A DNA stretch of 43,885 nucleotides from an uncultured Eggerthellaceae bacterium (GTDB lineage: Bacteria; Actinomycetota; Coriobacteriia; Coriobacteriales; Eggerthellaceae): positions 1 to 43,885 of the forward strand of contig CAJTXX010000015.1 in the NCBI GenBank assembly GCA_910584145.1, written 5' to 3'. Numbering within the stretch: the stretch's first letter is position 1; each line of letters begins with the position of its first letter. A program made the translations under genes and the position numbers. The notes below the pieces were generated by a model. The model saw only the letters and a program-made list of their open reading frames with translations, had not been told where the DNA came from and made no database searches. Below, one piece after another: positions 16,918 to 25,000 of this stretch.

Positions 16918-17553
16918 ATGTTGATCGAGGATACCCGCAAGGCAGGGGTTGCAGGCGCGCTGGCAGCTCTGCCGCGCATCGACGGGCGAACCTTCGCGCG
17001 CAAGGCCGCGGTGGCGCTGGCCATATGCGGCGCTGCTGCCATCGGGCGCATCGCGTGCGCGGGCGTTGCGAGCGTGCAGCCCGTTACCGCGCTCTGCATC
17101 ATGGCTGGAGTGCTGCTCGGGCGGCGCTACGGGTTCGCGGTGGGCGCGGGTGCTGCCTTCGCTTCCAACATGGTGCTCGGGCAGGGCGCGTGGAGCATCT
17201 GGCAGATGGCCGCGTGGGGCTTGGCGGGTTGGCTGGCCGGCGTGCTGGCCGAGCGCGGCTGGTTCGGCCGCAGCGGGCAGCCGCGTGCGCGCGCGGGTGC
17301 GAGCGCCGGGCGCACCGTGCTCGTATATATGTATGGGTTCGCAGCCTCGCTCGCGTTCGGATTCATCATGAACACGTGGATCGTGGCCATGTTCGGCGGC
17401 GCTCTGACGTGGCAAGCGGTCGTGGGCATCTATGCGGCTGGGTTGCCGTTCGACCTTGCGCATGCGGCCTCTACCGTGGCATTCCTCGTTCCATTGTGCG
17501 GTCTGTGGCGCTGGAAGAGCCGTTCACCTGAAAATAGTGCAGAAATGAAATAG
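16918..17553 (+). CDS. ECF transporter S-component-like membrane protein
   Basis: 211 residues, largely hydrophobic, with about six membrane segments. Phrases such as PVTALCIMAGVLLGRRYGFAVG and WQMAAWGLAGWLAGVL fit substrate-binding (S) components of energy-coupling-factor vitamin importers, of the type with a conserved WxxxxWGLxGxxxG helix. S-components need an EcfT and two ATPases, which are not in the window, so a group II system sharing a distant module is inferred. The vitamin is not readable; cobalamin-type S proteins are the closest in feel. The start at 16918 is chosen because GAGGAAGG lies just upstream; the open frame extends further, into the flippase gene. Confidence 0.75.
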   Translation: MLIEDTRKAGVAGALAALPRIDGRTFARKAAVALAICGAAAIGRIACAGVASVQPVTALCIMAGVLLGRRYGFAVGAGAAFASNMVLGQGAWSIWQMAAWGLAGWLAGVLAERGWFGRSGQPRARAGASAGRTVLVYMYGFAASLAFGFIMNTWIVAMFGGALTWQAVVGIYAAGLPFDLAHAASTVAFLVPLCGLWRWKSRSPENSAEMK

Positions 17554-17562
17554 TTCGCTGGT

Positions 17563-17591
17563 TTGTCAATTCACCGAAAAATGTTTATCCT
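17563..17591 (+). promoter_or_regulatory. Promoter of the zinc-ribbon miniprotein gene
   Basis: TTGTCA (17563-17568), a 17-nt spacer, then TATCCT (17586-17591). The leader holds a perfect 7-bp hairpin, GCTCTAT-TGTT-ATAGAGC (17614-17631), before the ribosome site CAGGAGAG. Confidence 0.6.
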
Positions 17592-17659
17592 TGGCATGCG
17601 GTTCATGTGTAACGCTCTATTGTTATAGAGCTGTTTAAATTGAGGAACAGGAGAGCAAT

Positions 17660-17893
17660 ATGTGTTTCAGACCAGCAGACGCTTCCGCCGGCCCGATGAA
17701 GTGCCCCGAGTGCGGTAAGCCCATCCAGATGATCGGCGGCATGAAGCTCGAGAAGTGCCCCTTCTGCAAGGCAGACTTCACCGAGTATCTCAACGGCAAC
17801 AAGCCCGTGCCCGGCGCTCCTGGCGCTCCGGCTGCCCCTGGTGCCCCGGCTGCGCCCGGCGCTCCGGCCGCTCCGAAGGCTCCCGGCCAGTAG
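17660..17893 (+). CDS. 77-residue zinc-ribbon protein with a collagen-like Gly-Ala-Pro tail
   Basis: Residues 15-36 carry two CxxC knuckles, CPECG and CPFC, spaced by 14 residues, a standard Zn ribbon. The last 28 residues are repeats of GAPGAPAAP-type triplets ending APKAPGQ, a flexible or polyproline tail. No signal peptide or membrane helix, so it should be cytosolic. The gene is a self-contained unit: its own promoter, a good ribosome site (GGAGAG) and a 14-bp-stem terminator directly after it. That architecture suggests strong, independent expression. The opening MCFRPADAS is distinctive and could be a family signature. Function unknown; it could bind RNA or protein or buffer zinc. Confidence 0.85.
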   Translation: MCFRPADASAGPMKCPECGKPIQMIGGMKLEKCPFCKADFTEYLNGNKPVPGAPGAPAAPGAPAAPGAPAAPKAPGQ

Positions 17894-17910
17894 GCGAGAA
17901 CGTTTTGAGC

Positions 17911-17941
17911 AAAAAAGACCCCGCGATGCGGGGTCTTTTTT
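17911..17941 (+). terminator. Strong intrinsic terminator
   Basis: A perfect 14-bp stem, AAAAAAGACCCCGC / GCGGGGTCTTTTTT, with loop GAT, followed by more T. The A-run on the other side makes it work also for the convergent dnaK transcript. Confidence 0.95.
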
Positions 17942-18005
17942 TTGTGCACAGGAGGAGGTGGGGGCGGCAGGGTGCGCCCACCGGCCGCGTCTGGTGCCGT
18001 CAGCG

Positions 18006-19757
18006 TCAGAGGAGGCGTTCGAGCTCGGCTATGGCGACGGTGAAGGCGGCCTTGTCCTCGGGCTTCATCTTCTCGGGCTTCTTCATCAGGTATCTCTGCA
18101 CGCTAGCGACGGCGTTGCGCAGCGACTTCTTCGCTTCCTTGTCCATCTGCTTGCCCTCGGCTTTCAGGCGCTCCTCGGCCTGGTTCACCAGCTTCTGGGC
18201 TTGCTCGCGCTCGGCCATCGCGTCGCGGCGCGCCTGGTCTTCGGTGGCGTACTTCTCGGCGTCGGCGCGGGCGGCGGCTATCTCGGCATCGGTCATGCGC
18301 TCGCTGTCGGTTATGGTGATCGACTGCTCATTGCCGGTGCCCAGGTCCTTCGCCGTCACGGTCAGGATGCCGTTGGCGTCTATGTCGAAGCTGACGTTGA
18401 TCTGCGGCGCTCCCGCCGGCGCGCGCTTGATGCCCTTCAACGTGAACTTCCCGATGGACTTGTTGTCGGCGGCCATCGGGCGCTCTCCCTGCATGACGTT
18501 GATCTCGACCTTCGTCTGGAAGGGTGCGGCGGTGGTGAACACCTGCTCGTAGTGGATGGGCAGGGTGGTATTGCGCTCGATGACGCGCGTGGCGATGCCG
18601 CCCACCGTCTCGATGGCGAAGCTCATGGGCACCACGTCGAGCAGGAGCAGCTCGCCGCCGCGCGGCACCAGCGCACCCGCTTTGTGCGCCAGCGCGCTCG
18701 CCAGCGTGTTCGCCTGGATGGCCGCGCCCTGCGCCACGCATTCGTCGGGGTTGATGCTGCTCGCCGGGCGCTTGCCGGTCAGCTTCTGGACATGCGCCTG
18801 CACCGCGGGGATGCGCGTGCTGCCGCCCACGAGCAGCACCTCGCCCAGCTCGCTGGCGGCGATGCCCGCATCGTTGAGCGCTTGCATCACCGGCTCGGCG
18901 GTGGCTTCCACCAAGTGCCGCGTCAGGCGGTCGAATTCCGCGCGCGTGATGGTCTGCTCCAGGTGCAGCGGCCCGGTGGCATCCTGCGCTAGGAACGGCA
19001 GGTTCACCACGGTCGATTCCATGCTCGACAGCTCGCGCTTCGCCTGCTCGGCGGCCTCGCGCACGCGCTGGTGCGCCATCGCGTCGCGCGTCAGGTCGAC
19101 GCCGGTCTGGGTGCGGAACGCATCGAGCAGGTGCTTCGCCAGCGCTTCGTCGAAGTCGTCGCCGCCCAGGCGGTTGTCGCCCGCGGTGGCCAGCACCTCT
19201 ATCACGCCGTCGCCGATCTCGATGACCGACACGTCGAAGGTGCCGCCGCCCAGGTCGTAGACCATGACCTTCTGCGCTGTGCCGTGGTCGAGCCCGTACG
19301 CGAGCGCTGCCGCTGTGGGCTCGTTGATGATGCGCAGCACGTTCAGCCCGGCGATGGTGCCGGCGTCTTTCGTGGCGTTGCGCTGCATGTCGTTGAAGTA
19401 GGCGGGCACGGTTATGACGGCGTCAGCCACCTCGGTGCCGAGGAAGCTCTCTGCGTCGGTGCGCAGCTTGCGCAGTATCATGGCCGACAGCTCCTGCGGC
19501 GAGAAGCCCTTGCCGTCGATATCCTTGCGCCAGTCGGTGCCCATGTGGCGCTTCACGCTGCCGATGGTGCGGTCGGGGTTCATGGCAGCTTGCCGCTGCG
19601 CCACGGCGCCCACCAGGCGCTCGCCGTCTTTCGTGAAGGCGACCACTGAGGGCGTGGTGCGCTGCCCTTCGGCGTTCGCTATCACCTCGGGTGCGTCGCC
19701 TTCCACGGTTGCCACACAGCTGTTGGTGGTGCCAAGGTCTATGCCGATAGCCGTCAT
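18006..19757 (-). CDS. dnaK: Hsp70 chaperone DnaK (short form, probably a paralogue)
   Basis: 583 residues, shorter than the usual 600-640 because the C-terminal disordered tail is absent. The ATPase domain has GIDLGTTNSCVA (phosphate 1), VYDLGGGTFDVS (phosphate 2), NEPTAAALAYG and the adenosine motif LLVGGSTRIP. The substrate-binding domain and helical lid (about 500-583) are present. It folds proteins in an ATP cycle with J-proteins and GrpE. ATG follows AGGAAGG by 7 nt. It is not in the usual dnaK-grpE-dnaJ-hspR order; instead a J-domain gene and a DUF5685 gene lie divergently. I see no CIRCE or HAIR operator. Whether this is the sole DnaK cannot be told here. Confidence 0.93.
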   Translation of the reverse strand: MTAIGIDLGTTNSCVATVEGDAPEVIANAEGQRTTPSVVAFTKDGERLVGAVAQRQAAMNPDRTIGSVKRHMGTDWRKDIDGKGFSPQELSAMILRKLRTDAESFLGTEVADAVITVPAYFNDMQRNATKDAGTIAGLNVLRIINEPTAAALAYGLDHGTAQKVMVYDLGGGTFDVSVIEIGDGVIEVLATAGDNRLGGDDFDEALAKHLLDAFRTQTGVDLTRDAMAHQRVREAAEQAKRELSSMESTVVNLPFLAQDATGPLHLEQTITRAEFDRLTRHLVEATAEPVMQALNDAGIAASELGEVLLVGGSTRIPAVQAHVQKLTGKRPASSINPDECVAQGAAIQANTLASALAHKAGALVPRGGELLLLDVVPMSFAIETVGGIATRVIERNTTLPIHYEQVFTTAAPFQTKVEINVMQGERPMAADNKSIGKFTLKGIKRAPAGAPQINVSFDIDANGILTVTAKDLGTGNEQSITITDSERMTDAEIAAARADAEKYATEDQARRDAMAEREQAQKLVNQAEERLKAEGKQMDKEAKKSLRNAVASVQRYLMKKPEKMKPEDKAAFTVAIAELERLL

Positions 19758-19822
19758 GTTCGCGCCTTCCTATGGGTGCGCCGCCATCCTGGGTGCAGGG
19801 CGGCGCATTCGATTCGTCTCGG

Positions 19823-19853
19823 ATGATAGTCTGACATGAAACCGCCGGGTCAA
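19823..19853 (-). promoter_or_regulatory. Proximal dnaK promoter candidate
   Basis: On the minus strand, TTGACC (19853-19848), a 19-nt spacer, then TATCAT (19828-19823). The leader to the dnaK ATG would be about 60 nt. Confidence 0.45.
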
Positions 19854-19884
19854 CCCGCGAAAACAGAATATCGTTACGAACAAG

Positions 19885-19914
19885 GGCGCCCGGCTCGTGG
19901 GGAAGCCGGGCGCC
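19885..19914 (-). other. Perfect 11-bp GC hairpin in the dnaK upstream region
   Basis: GGCGCCCGGCT (19885-19895) pairs with AGCCGGGCGCC (19904-19914) around an 8-nt loop. No U-tract follows on either strand. It lies downstream of the distal promoter and inside a possible 16-codon leader frame, so an attenuator is conceivable. Confidence 0.55.
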
Positions 19915-19938
19915 GCATGTGCATTTCAGACCTTCCTG

Positions 19939-19967
19939 AATATATGACATAGTCTATTACTAGTCAA
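19939..19967 (-). promoter_or_regulatory. Distal dnaK promoter candidate, strong match
   Basis: On the minus strand, TTGACT (19967-19962), a 17-nt spacer, then TATATT (19944-19939), the best sigma-70-type match in this region. Confidence 0.6.
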
Positions 19968-20187
19968 CACCTTGCATATTCTCACCATGTGCGATGGGCC
20001 CAGAACCTCCTCTCTCTTCCGGAACGGTCGGGAGCTTCTCGCACCCTGCTAGCAACGGCTTCGCCCCGTGTTCTCCATGCTAGGCGCCTCTGGGATAGCG
20101 GATAGCGGCTCTCAAGCGCACAAAAACGAAATAATTGGCTGAAAATCGGGTTTAATACAACGGAGAGCAAGAATAGAGGAGCGTGGT

Positions 20188-21072
20188 ATGTTCGGTGTCG
20201 CGGTAGCACGGCTCGATCAGGTATCGGAGGCCGAGAAGGAGCGCTATCAGGCGCTCTACTGCGGGCTGTGCCGCGCCATCAAGCGCCGCTACGGGCAGCT
20301 GAGCCGCGCTGCGCTCAGCTACGACCTCGCTTTCCTGACGATGTTCCTCGATTCGCTCACCGAGCCGGTCGAGCGTTCGGGTACGGCGCGCTGCGTCGCC
20401 CACCCCGCCAAGCAGATGCCCTATTGCGAATCGGCCTACAGCGACTTCGCGGCCGACCTGAGCGTCGCGCTGGCATATCACAAATGCCTCGACGACGTGG
20501 CCGACGACGGCAGCGCGAAGGCGCACGCAGCCGAGATGGCCCTGCGCAGCCGATACGCGCAGGCGCAGGAGCGCATCGGCGCCGAATGCGCGGCCATCCA
20601 GCAGGCGATGGAGGAGATACGCGCGCTCGAGGCACAGCCCGATACCGCCCCCGATGCTTGCGCGCGCGTGTTCGGCCGCCTGATGGGTCAGCTATTCGCC
20701 GCGGGCTGCTGCTGGGAAGAGGCCGACGCGGCGAGCCGCTGGGAGGGCGCCATGTGGGCGCAGGCGGCGGCAGGGTTCGGTGCGCTGCTGGGACGCTTCA
20801 TATATATGATGGATGCGGCGGTCGACTACGCTGCCGACGAGCGTTCGGGCAGCTACAACCCGTTCGTGCGCCTCGGAGCCGGCCCGCAGCAGATGCGCGA
20901 GGTGCTGGAGGTGCTCGCGGCCGATATGGCCGAGGCGTTCGAGCGCCTGCCGCTCGTGCAAGATGTGCACTTGATGCGCAGCGTTCTTTACGCTGGCGTT
21001 TGGCAGAAGTTCAATCATACTTATAAAGAACGATCAGAAGCTGCGATATCGGAAGGCGAACCGCGAGGATAG
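20188..21072 (+). CDS. DUF5685 family protein with Asp-rich helical motifs
   Basis: 294 residues, no signal or membrane helix, mostly helical. The opening YQALYCGLCRAIKRRYG, Cys pairs (YCGLC and later CVAHP...YC), and the two acidic motifs LAYHKCLDDVADD (about 90-102) and MDAAVDYAADERSGSYNPF (about 208-227) match what is known as DUF5685. The paired Asp clusters on helices resemble the metal-binding DDxxD motifs of isoprenoid synthases; that comparison is mine and unproven. A J-domain gene follows with a 1-nt overlap (TAGTG), so the two products are probably made together. ATG follows AGAGGAG by 6 nt. Confidence 0.82.
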   Translation: MFGVAVARLDQVSEAEKERYQALYCGLCRAIKRRYGQLSRAALSYDLAFLTMFLDSLTEPVERSGTARCVAHPAKQMPYCESAYSDFAADLSVALAYHKCLDDVADDGSAKAHAAEMALRSRYAQAQERIGAECAAIQQAMEEIRALEAQPDTAPDACARVFGRLMGQLFAAGCCWEEADAASRWEGAMWAQAAAGFGALLGRFIYMMDAAVDYAADERSGSYNPFVRLGAGPQQMREVLEVLAADMAEAFERLPLVQDVHLMRSVLYAGVWQKFNHTYKERSEAAISEGEPRG

Positions 21073-21887
21073 TGGAGAACCCATACGACATACTGGGCGT
21101 GTCGCGCGATGCGTCGATGGACGAGGTGAAGAAGGCGTACCGCAAGAAGGCGCGCGAGAACCATCCCGACTTGAACCCGGGCGATGCTGCGGCTGAAGAG
21201 CGCATGAACAAGATCAACGAGGCGTACGACCGCATCACGAATCCGGAGAAGTACGCTGCGAGCGACGCGCGCAAGCGCGGCTATGCCGGCTCCAGCGGTC
21301 CGGGCAGCGCTGGCCCGTCTAGCGCGGGCGGCGCCGGTGGCGGGTACTACGACCCCTTCGGCTACGGCGGCCCGAGCGGACAGGGCGGCGCTGGCCCCAC
21401 CGGGCAAGACCCCTACGGTTGGACCACCATCAACTTCGACGATCTGTTCGGCGGCGCTTACGCGACGCAGGGGGCGCCGGTACACCCGGAAGAGGCCGCA
21501 GGCGACTCGCCCGAGGTGCGGCAGGCCATCTACGCCATCAATACGAAGAGCTACCGCGACGCCATCGGCATCTTGCAGAATATACCGTCGAGCGGCCGCA
21601 ACGCCCGCTGGTACTACCTGTTCGCGCTGGCGAACAACGGGGCGGGCAACACGGTGGCAGCGCACGACAACATCCGCCGCGCGCGCCAGATGGACCCGGG
21701 CAACCCTGATTACGCCCGCGCCGAGAGCCAGTTCACGCGCCGCGCGCAGACCTACACCCAGCAGGGGCAGGGGCGCGGGTTCACCAGCTTCGGCATCGAT
21801 CCGAACTGGCTGTGCTGCTGCTTGTGCTTGGGGCCTACCTGCTGCTCGTATTTCAGCCGCATGTTCATGTACGGCTGCTATTTCTAG
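21072..21887 (+). CDS. J-domain (DnaJ-like) co-chaperone with TPR-like middle and Cys-rich tail
   Basis: 271 residues from a GTG start that overlaps the preceding stop by one base. The J-domain covers about 2-65, with the HPD tripeptide in ARENHPDLNPGD that stimulates Hsp70 ATPase. A Gly/Ser/Pro-rich linker (about 75-120) follows, then a TPR-like helical region (about 150-220, NARWYYLFALANNGAGN). The C-terminus has seven cysteines in about 25 residues (WLCCCLCLGPTCC and a final CYF). There is no classical DnaJ zinc-finger CxxCxGxG. The likely partner is the DnaK encoded divergently 2 kb away. The Cys tail may bind metal or sit at a membrane. Confidence 0.87.
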   Translation: MENPYDILGVSRDASMDEVKKAYRKKARENHPDLNPGDAAAEERMNKINEAYDRITNPEKYAASDARKRGYAGSSGPGSAGPSSAGGAGGGYYDPFGYGGPSGQGGAGPTGQDPYGWTTINFDDLFGGAYATQGAPVHPEEAAGDSPEVRQAIYAINTKSYRDAIGILQNIPSSGRNARWYYLFALANNGAGNTVAAHDNIRRARQMDPGNPDYARAESQFTRRAQTYTQQGQGRGFTSFGIDPNWLCCCLCLGPTCCSYFSRMFMYGCYF

Positions 21888-21916
21888 GCGGGGAACCAGC
21901 CTACATATTGTGTGGG

Positions 21917-22010
21917 GCAAAATCGGCAGCGCTACATTTTGCGGTCGGTTGAGAACCGCTGGCGGCGGGGTTGCTATTCCCCGTAAAACCGCTGTTTTTC
22001 GGCGGTCAAG
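21917..22010. other. Cluster of hairpins between the J-domain gene and the M60 protease gene
   Basis: GCAAAAT/ATTTTGC (21917-21923 with 21936-21942), GCGGT/ACCGC near 21941-21959, GGGG/CCCC near 21967-21982, and ACCGC/GCGGT near 21988-22006. They probably end the upstream transcript. No open frame with a ribosome site is present. Confidence 0.45.
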
Positions 22011-22012
22011 AC

Positions 22013-22059
22013 TTGATATCGGTTGCGCGAATCTGTATACAATACGTTACTTAAAAGTA
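22013..22059 (+). promoter_or_regulatory. Promoter of the M60 protease/cohesin-like operon with an operator-like palindrome at +1
   Basis: TTGATA (22013-22018), a 17-nt spacer, and TATACA (22036-22041), continuing AAT. An inverted repeat TACTT-AA-AAGTA (22048-22059) sits where transcription should begin, a typical repressor position. The ribosome site before 22087 is weak (ACGGA). Confidence 0.6.
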
Positions 22060-22086
22060 CCACCTCGGTAAGAAACGGATACGAAT

Positions 22087-25000
22087 ATGAAACGCACGAC
22101 AAGCCGTATTCTTTCAGTGGCGCTCTCGGCGACGCTCGCATGCTCGCTCTTCGGGGCGCCCGCTCTGGCCGACCCCGGCTCGAGCTCGCGGGCAGAGGAG
22201 CAGGGCGGCGAAGCTGCCGTTGCTGACGCTTCCGCCGATGCGCCGGAAGCTGAGCCGGACGCAGTCGAGGGCGATCTGGCCTTCGAGGACCTGCTCGACA
22301 TCCCTGCTGATGTGCCTGCGGAAGGCGATGAGCTCGGCATCGACGAGGAAGAGGCCATCGTCTACGAGGACGAAGCCGCACCCGCCGAGGGTCGCGAGGG
22401 CGTCGTCCAGCCGCGCACCCCGAATCGCATGATAAACGTGACCATCAAGGACACGCGCCAGACGGTGTACCACGAGAGCACCGAGTTCGAGATATCGCTC
22501 GACGGCCCCACGCGCGACACGATGGTGGTGTCGAGCACGAAGTCGGAGCGCCCCAAGACCGACAACATCGACAGCAGCATGACGGGCACCGACGACTTCC
22601 GCTACTACGTAGCGCTGGCCTCGTTCCAGAAGCTGGAGCCCGGCACGTACACGGTCACCATCAAGAGCGACAAGTTCACCACCTATCAGCAGGTGATAGA
22701 GCTGAACGCGGGCGCGCGCTCGATCATGCTGTATACCGGCAGCACGAGCGTGAACGTGGACGATAAGATATCCCAGCCCGGCCTGATCTACTACGGCGAC
22801 GTCGACCGCAACGGCAGCGTCACCCGCAGCGACGCCCTCCAGGTGATCGGTGCGATAGAAGACCGCGAGGACAAGGCTTGGAACAACCTGAACGGCGAGC
22901 GCACCGCCGAGGGCGCCGACGTGGTGAACCTGATCGACCTCCAGATACTCGCCGAGAACCTCGGCCACGATACCGTGCTGTCCGAGGCGGTGGACACGTC
23001 CACCCCGGGCACCCCCGGCGACACCGATGATGTGCCGCTGCCCGACTTCGCGGTGGACGAGAACACGTCCATCGTCGAGAGCGCTGATAAGAACGCGGTC
23101 ACGCCCGACCGCATCGACGAGATCATCGGCAACTTCGATCCGTCCACCGTGCTGCTGATGCAGCCGACGAACGGCGAGGCCATCAGCCAGGCGAACCCCG
23201 TTCAGATAGATATGAACAACCTGCAGAACGTGCTGTCGAACGAGGAGACGCAGTACGACCCCGACACGGGTGCTGTGCTCCCGCCGTCTGAGCCCGTGCT
23301 GGTCGAAGGCGTGAAGATAACCTCGCCGGTGGCCTCGCAGGGCGCGGTGAAGGGCGGCACGCTGGTGGCCACCTACGACGACAACGGCGTCGAGCGCACC
23401 ATCGAGGTGCCCTTCGACGACGAGGCTGAGGGTTCCAGCAGCCAGGTGACGCGCTCGCTGAGCGCGGGCGCCATGGCGGCCAGCGCCTCGTCGGCGACGG
23501 CCGAGACCGCATTGCAGACGACCATCCCCGGAGCATCCGGTGCGGCGCGCGCAGCGGAGCAGGATGATGACGCGGCCGCTACCCAGGCGAGCGCAGCGAA
23601 GAGCGCTGCCCGTTCGCTGGCGGCGCCTGTGCAGGCGTCCGGCGTGCGCGCGGCCAGCCGCACCATCGCGGCTCCCGCCGGTTCGGCTACCAGCGCCATC
23701 GTGGCGCCCGACGGCACCATCACCATCAACTTCGGCAAGAAGATAGCCATCAAGCGCATCACGCTGAAGGTGACCAAGACGGCGGCCAGCAGCGGCGAGC
23801 TGAACCTCGCCGAGATATCCTCGGTGGAATTCCTGAACGACATGGACCAGAACGTCGGCGCTCCCGAGATGAACATCCCGGAGGGTCTGGCGGTGACGAA
23901 CGGCAGCAAGCAGTTCACCCTGACCTGGGAGCCGGCGCCGAATTCGCGCGGCTACGAGGTATCCATCGAAGCCAAGGGCAAGCAGGAGATACGCCGTACC
24001 ACCGCTACCAGCCTGACCGTCACCTCGTTCGTGGGCGGCACGAAGGGCAAAGTGGAGAACGGCATCGCCTACACCGTGAAGGTGCAGTCGATGAATGGCG
24101 AATGGCGCAGCGGCTGGAGCCAGTCGGTCGTGGCGCGCCCGAAGGCCACGAAGGTGCCCGACAAGCCCGAGGGCGTGACCGCCCGCGGCGGCTACCGCTT
24201 CGTCGCCCTGTCGTGGAAGGCGATGGAGGACACCGACTTCTATAACGTGTACTACCGCCTCAAGACGGATGCGAACGATGGCGCGTGGACCAAGATAGCC
24301 AATATCGAGAACAACAGCTACACGCTCGATGGCCTCGCTGACCGCACGGAGTATCAGTTCTACGTGACGGGTCAGAACGAGATAGGCCCCAGCCCGGCAT
24401 CGGATGTGGTGAGCGGCCGCACCGAAGCGGTGGAGCCGGCCGAGCTGCCCAACTACAAGGCTATCAGCAATGATCGCATCGTTTCGCTCGGCATCGCCGC
24501 GCCGGCGCAGATCGTGGATACCGAGAACAACATGACCACTTCAGACTGGTCGTCGGTCGTTCCGGTGAAGCATATCCTGATGGATGGCGACTACCGCTCT
24601 TACGTGAACGTGACCGACTGGGATATGGGCGTGTCTTACCATACCGGTGCTGGCATCATCGCGACATTCGATGAGCCGCTTGACAGGCTCGGCTTCATCT
24701 CGTTCGCGGCAGCCATCGACAACAACTCGTACAGCGGTCTGCGCGTTACCGTGACGCATTCCGATGGCAAGATAGAACCGGTGCCTGGCGCCAGCATCAC
24801 GCAGAAGACCTGCGAGAATGGCCGCCGCTACAACATCGTGCGCCTGCCCGGCAACGATGCGAACACCGATGTGAAGAGCGTGCGCATCGGCCTGAACCGC
24901 TACAGCCGCGGCATGAACATCGCCGAGATGCGCTTCCATGACTACGACAGCGTCTACGATGACATCATGGGCGTGTACGATGATGAGATGCACATCCGCC

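Larger units (their letters stand above)
19758..20187. other. 430-bp divergent regulatory region between dnaK and DUF5685
   Basis: It holds two minus-strand promoter candidates, a GC-rich 11-bp hairpin between them (listed separately), and, nearer the plus-strand gene, an AT-rich stretch (20120-20165) that should hold its promoter, with AGAGGAG before the 20188 start. No gene with a credible ribosome site was found on either strand apart from a possible 16-codon leader (ATG at 19922, read leftward, with AGGAAGG 6 nt before it). Confidence 0.6.

Noticed and set aside
17911..17941. Two similar GACCC(T/C)GC hairpins (here and at 28997) as members of a mobile repeat family
   Set aside because: Both sit exactly after stop codons of converging genes and fit intrinsic terminators; similarity is limited to the stem.
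19758..19950. CIRCE or HAIR heat-shock operator before dnaK
   Set aside because: Neither TTAGCACTC-N9-GAGTGCTAA nor CTTGAGT-N7-ACTCAAG is found.
19982..20209. 75-codon minus-strand frame in the dnaK/DUF5685 gap
   Set aside because: Starts inside the DUF5685 gene, has no ribosome site and no recognisable feature.
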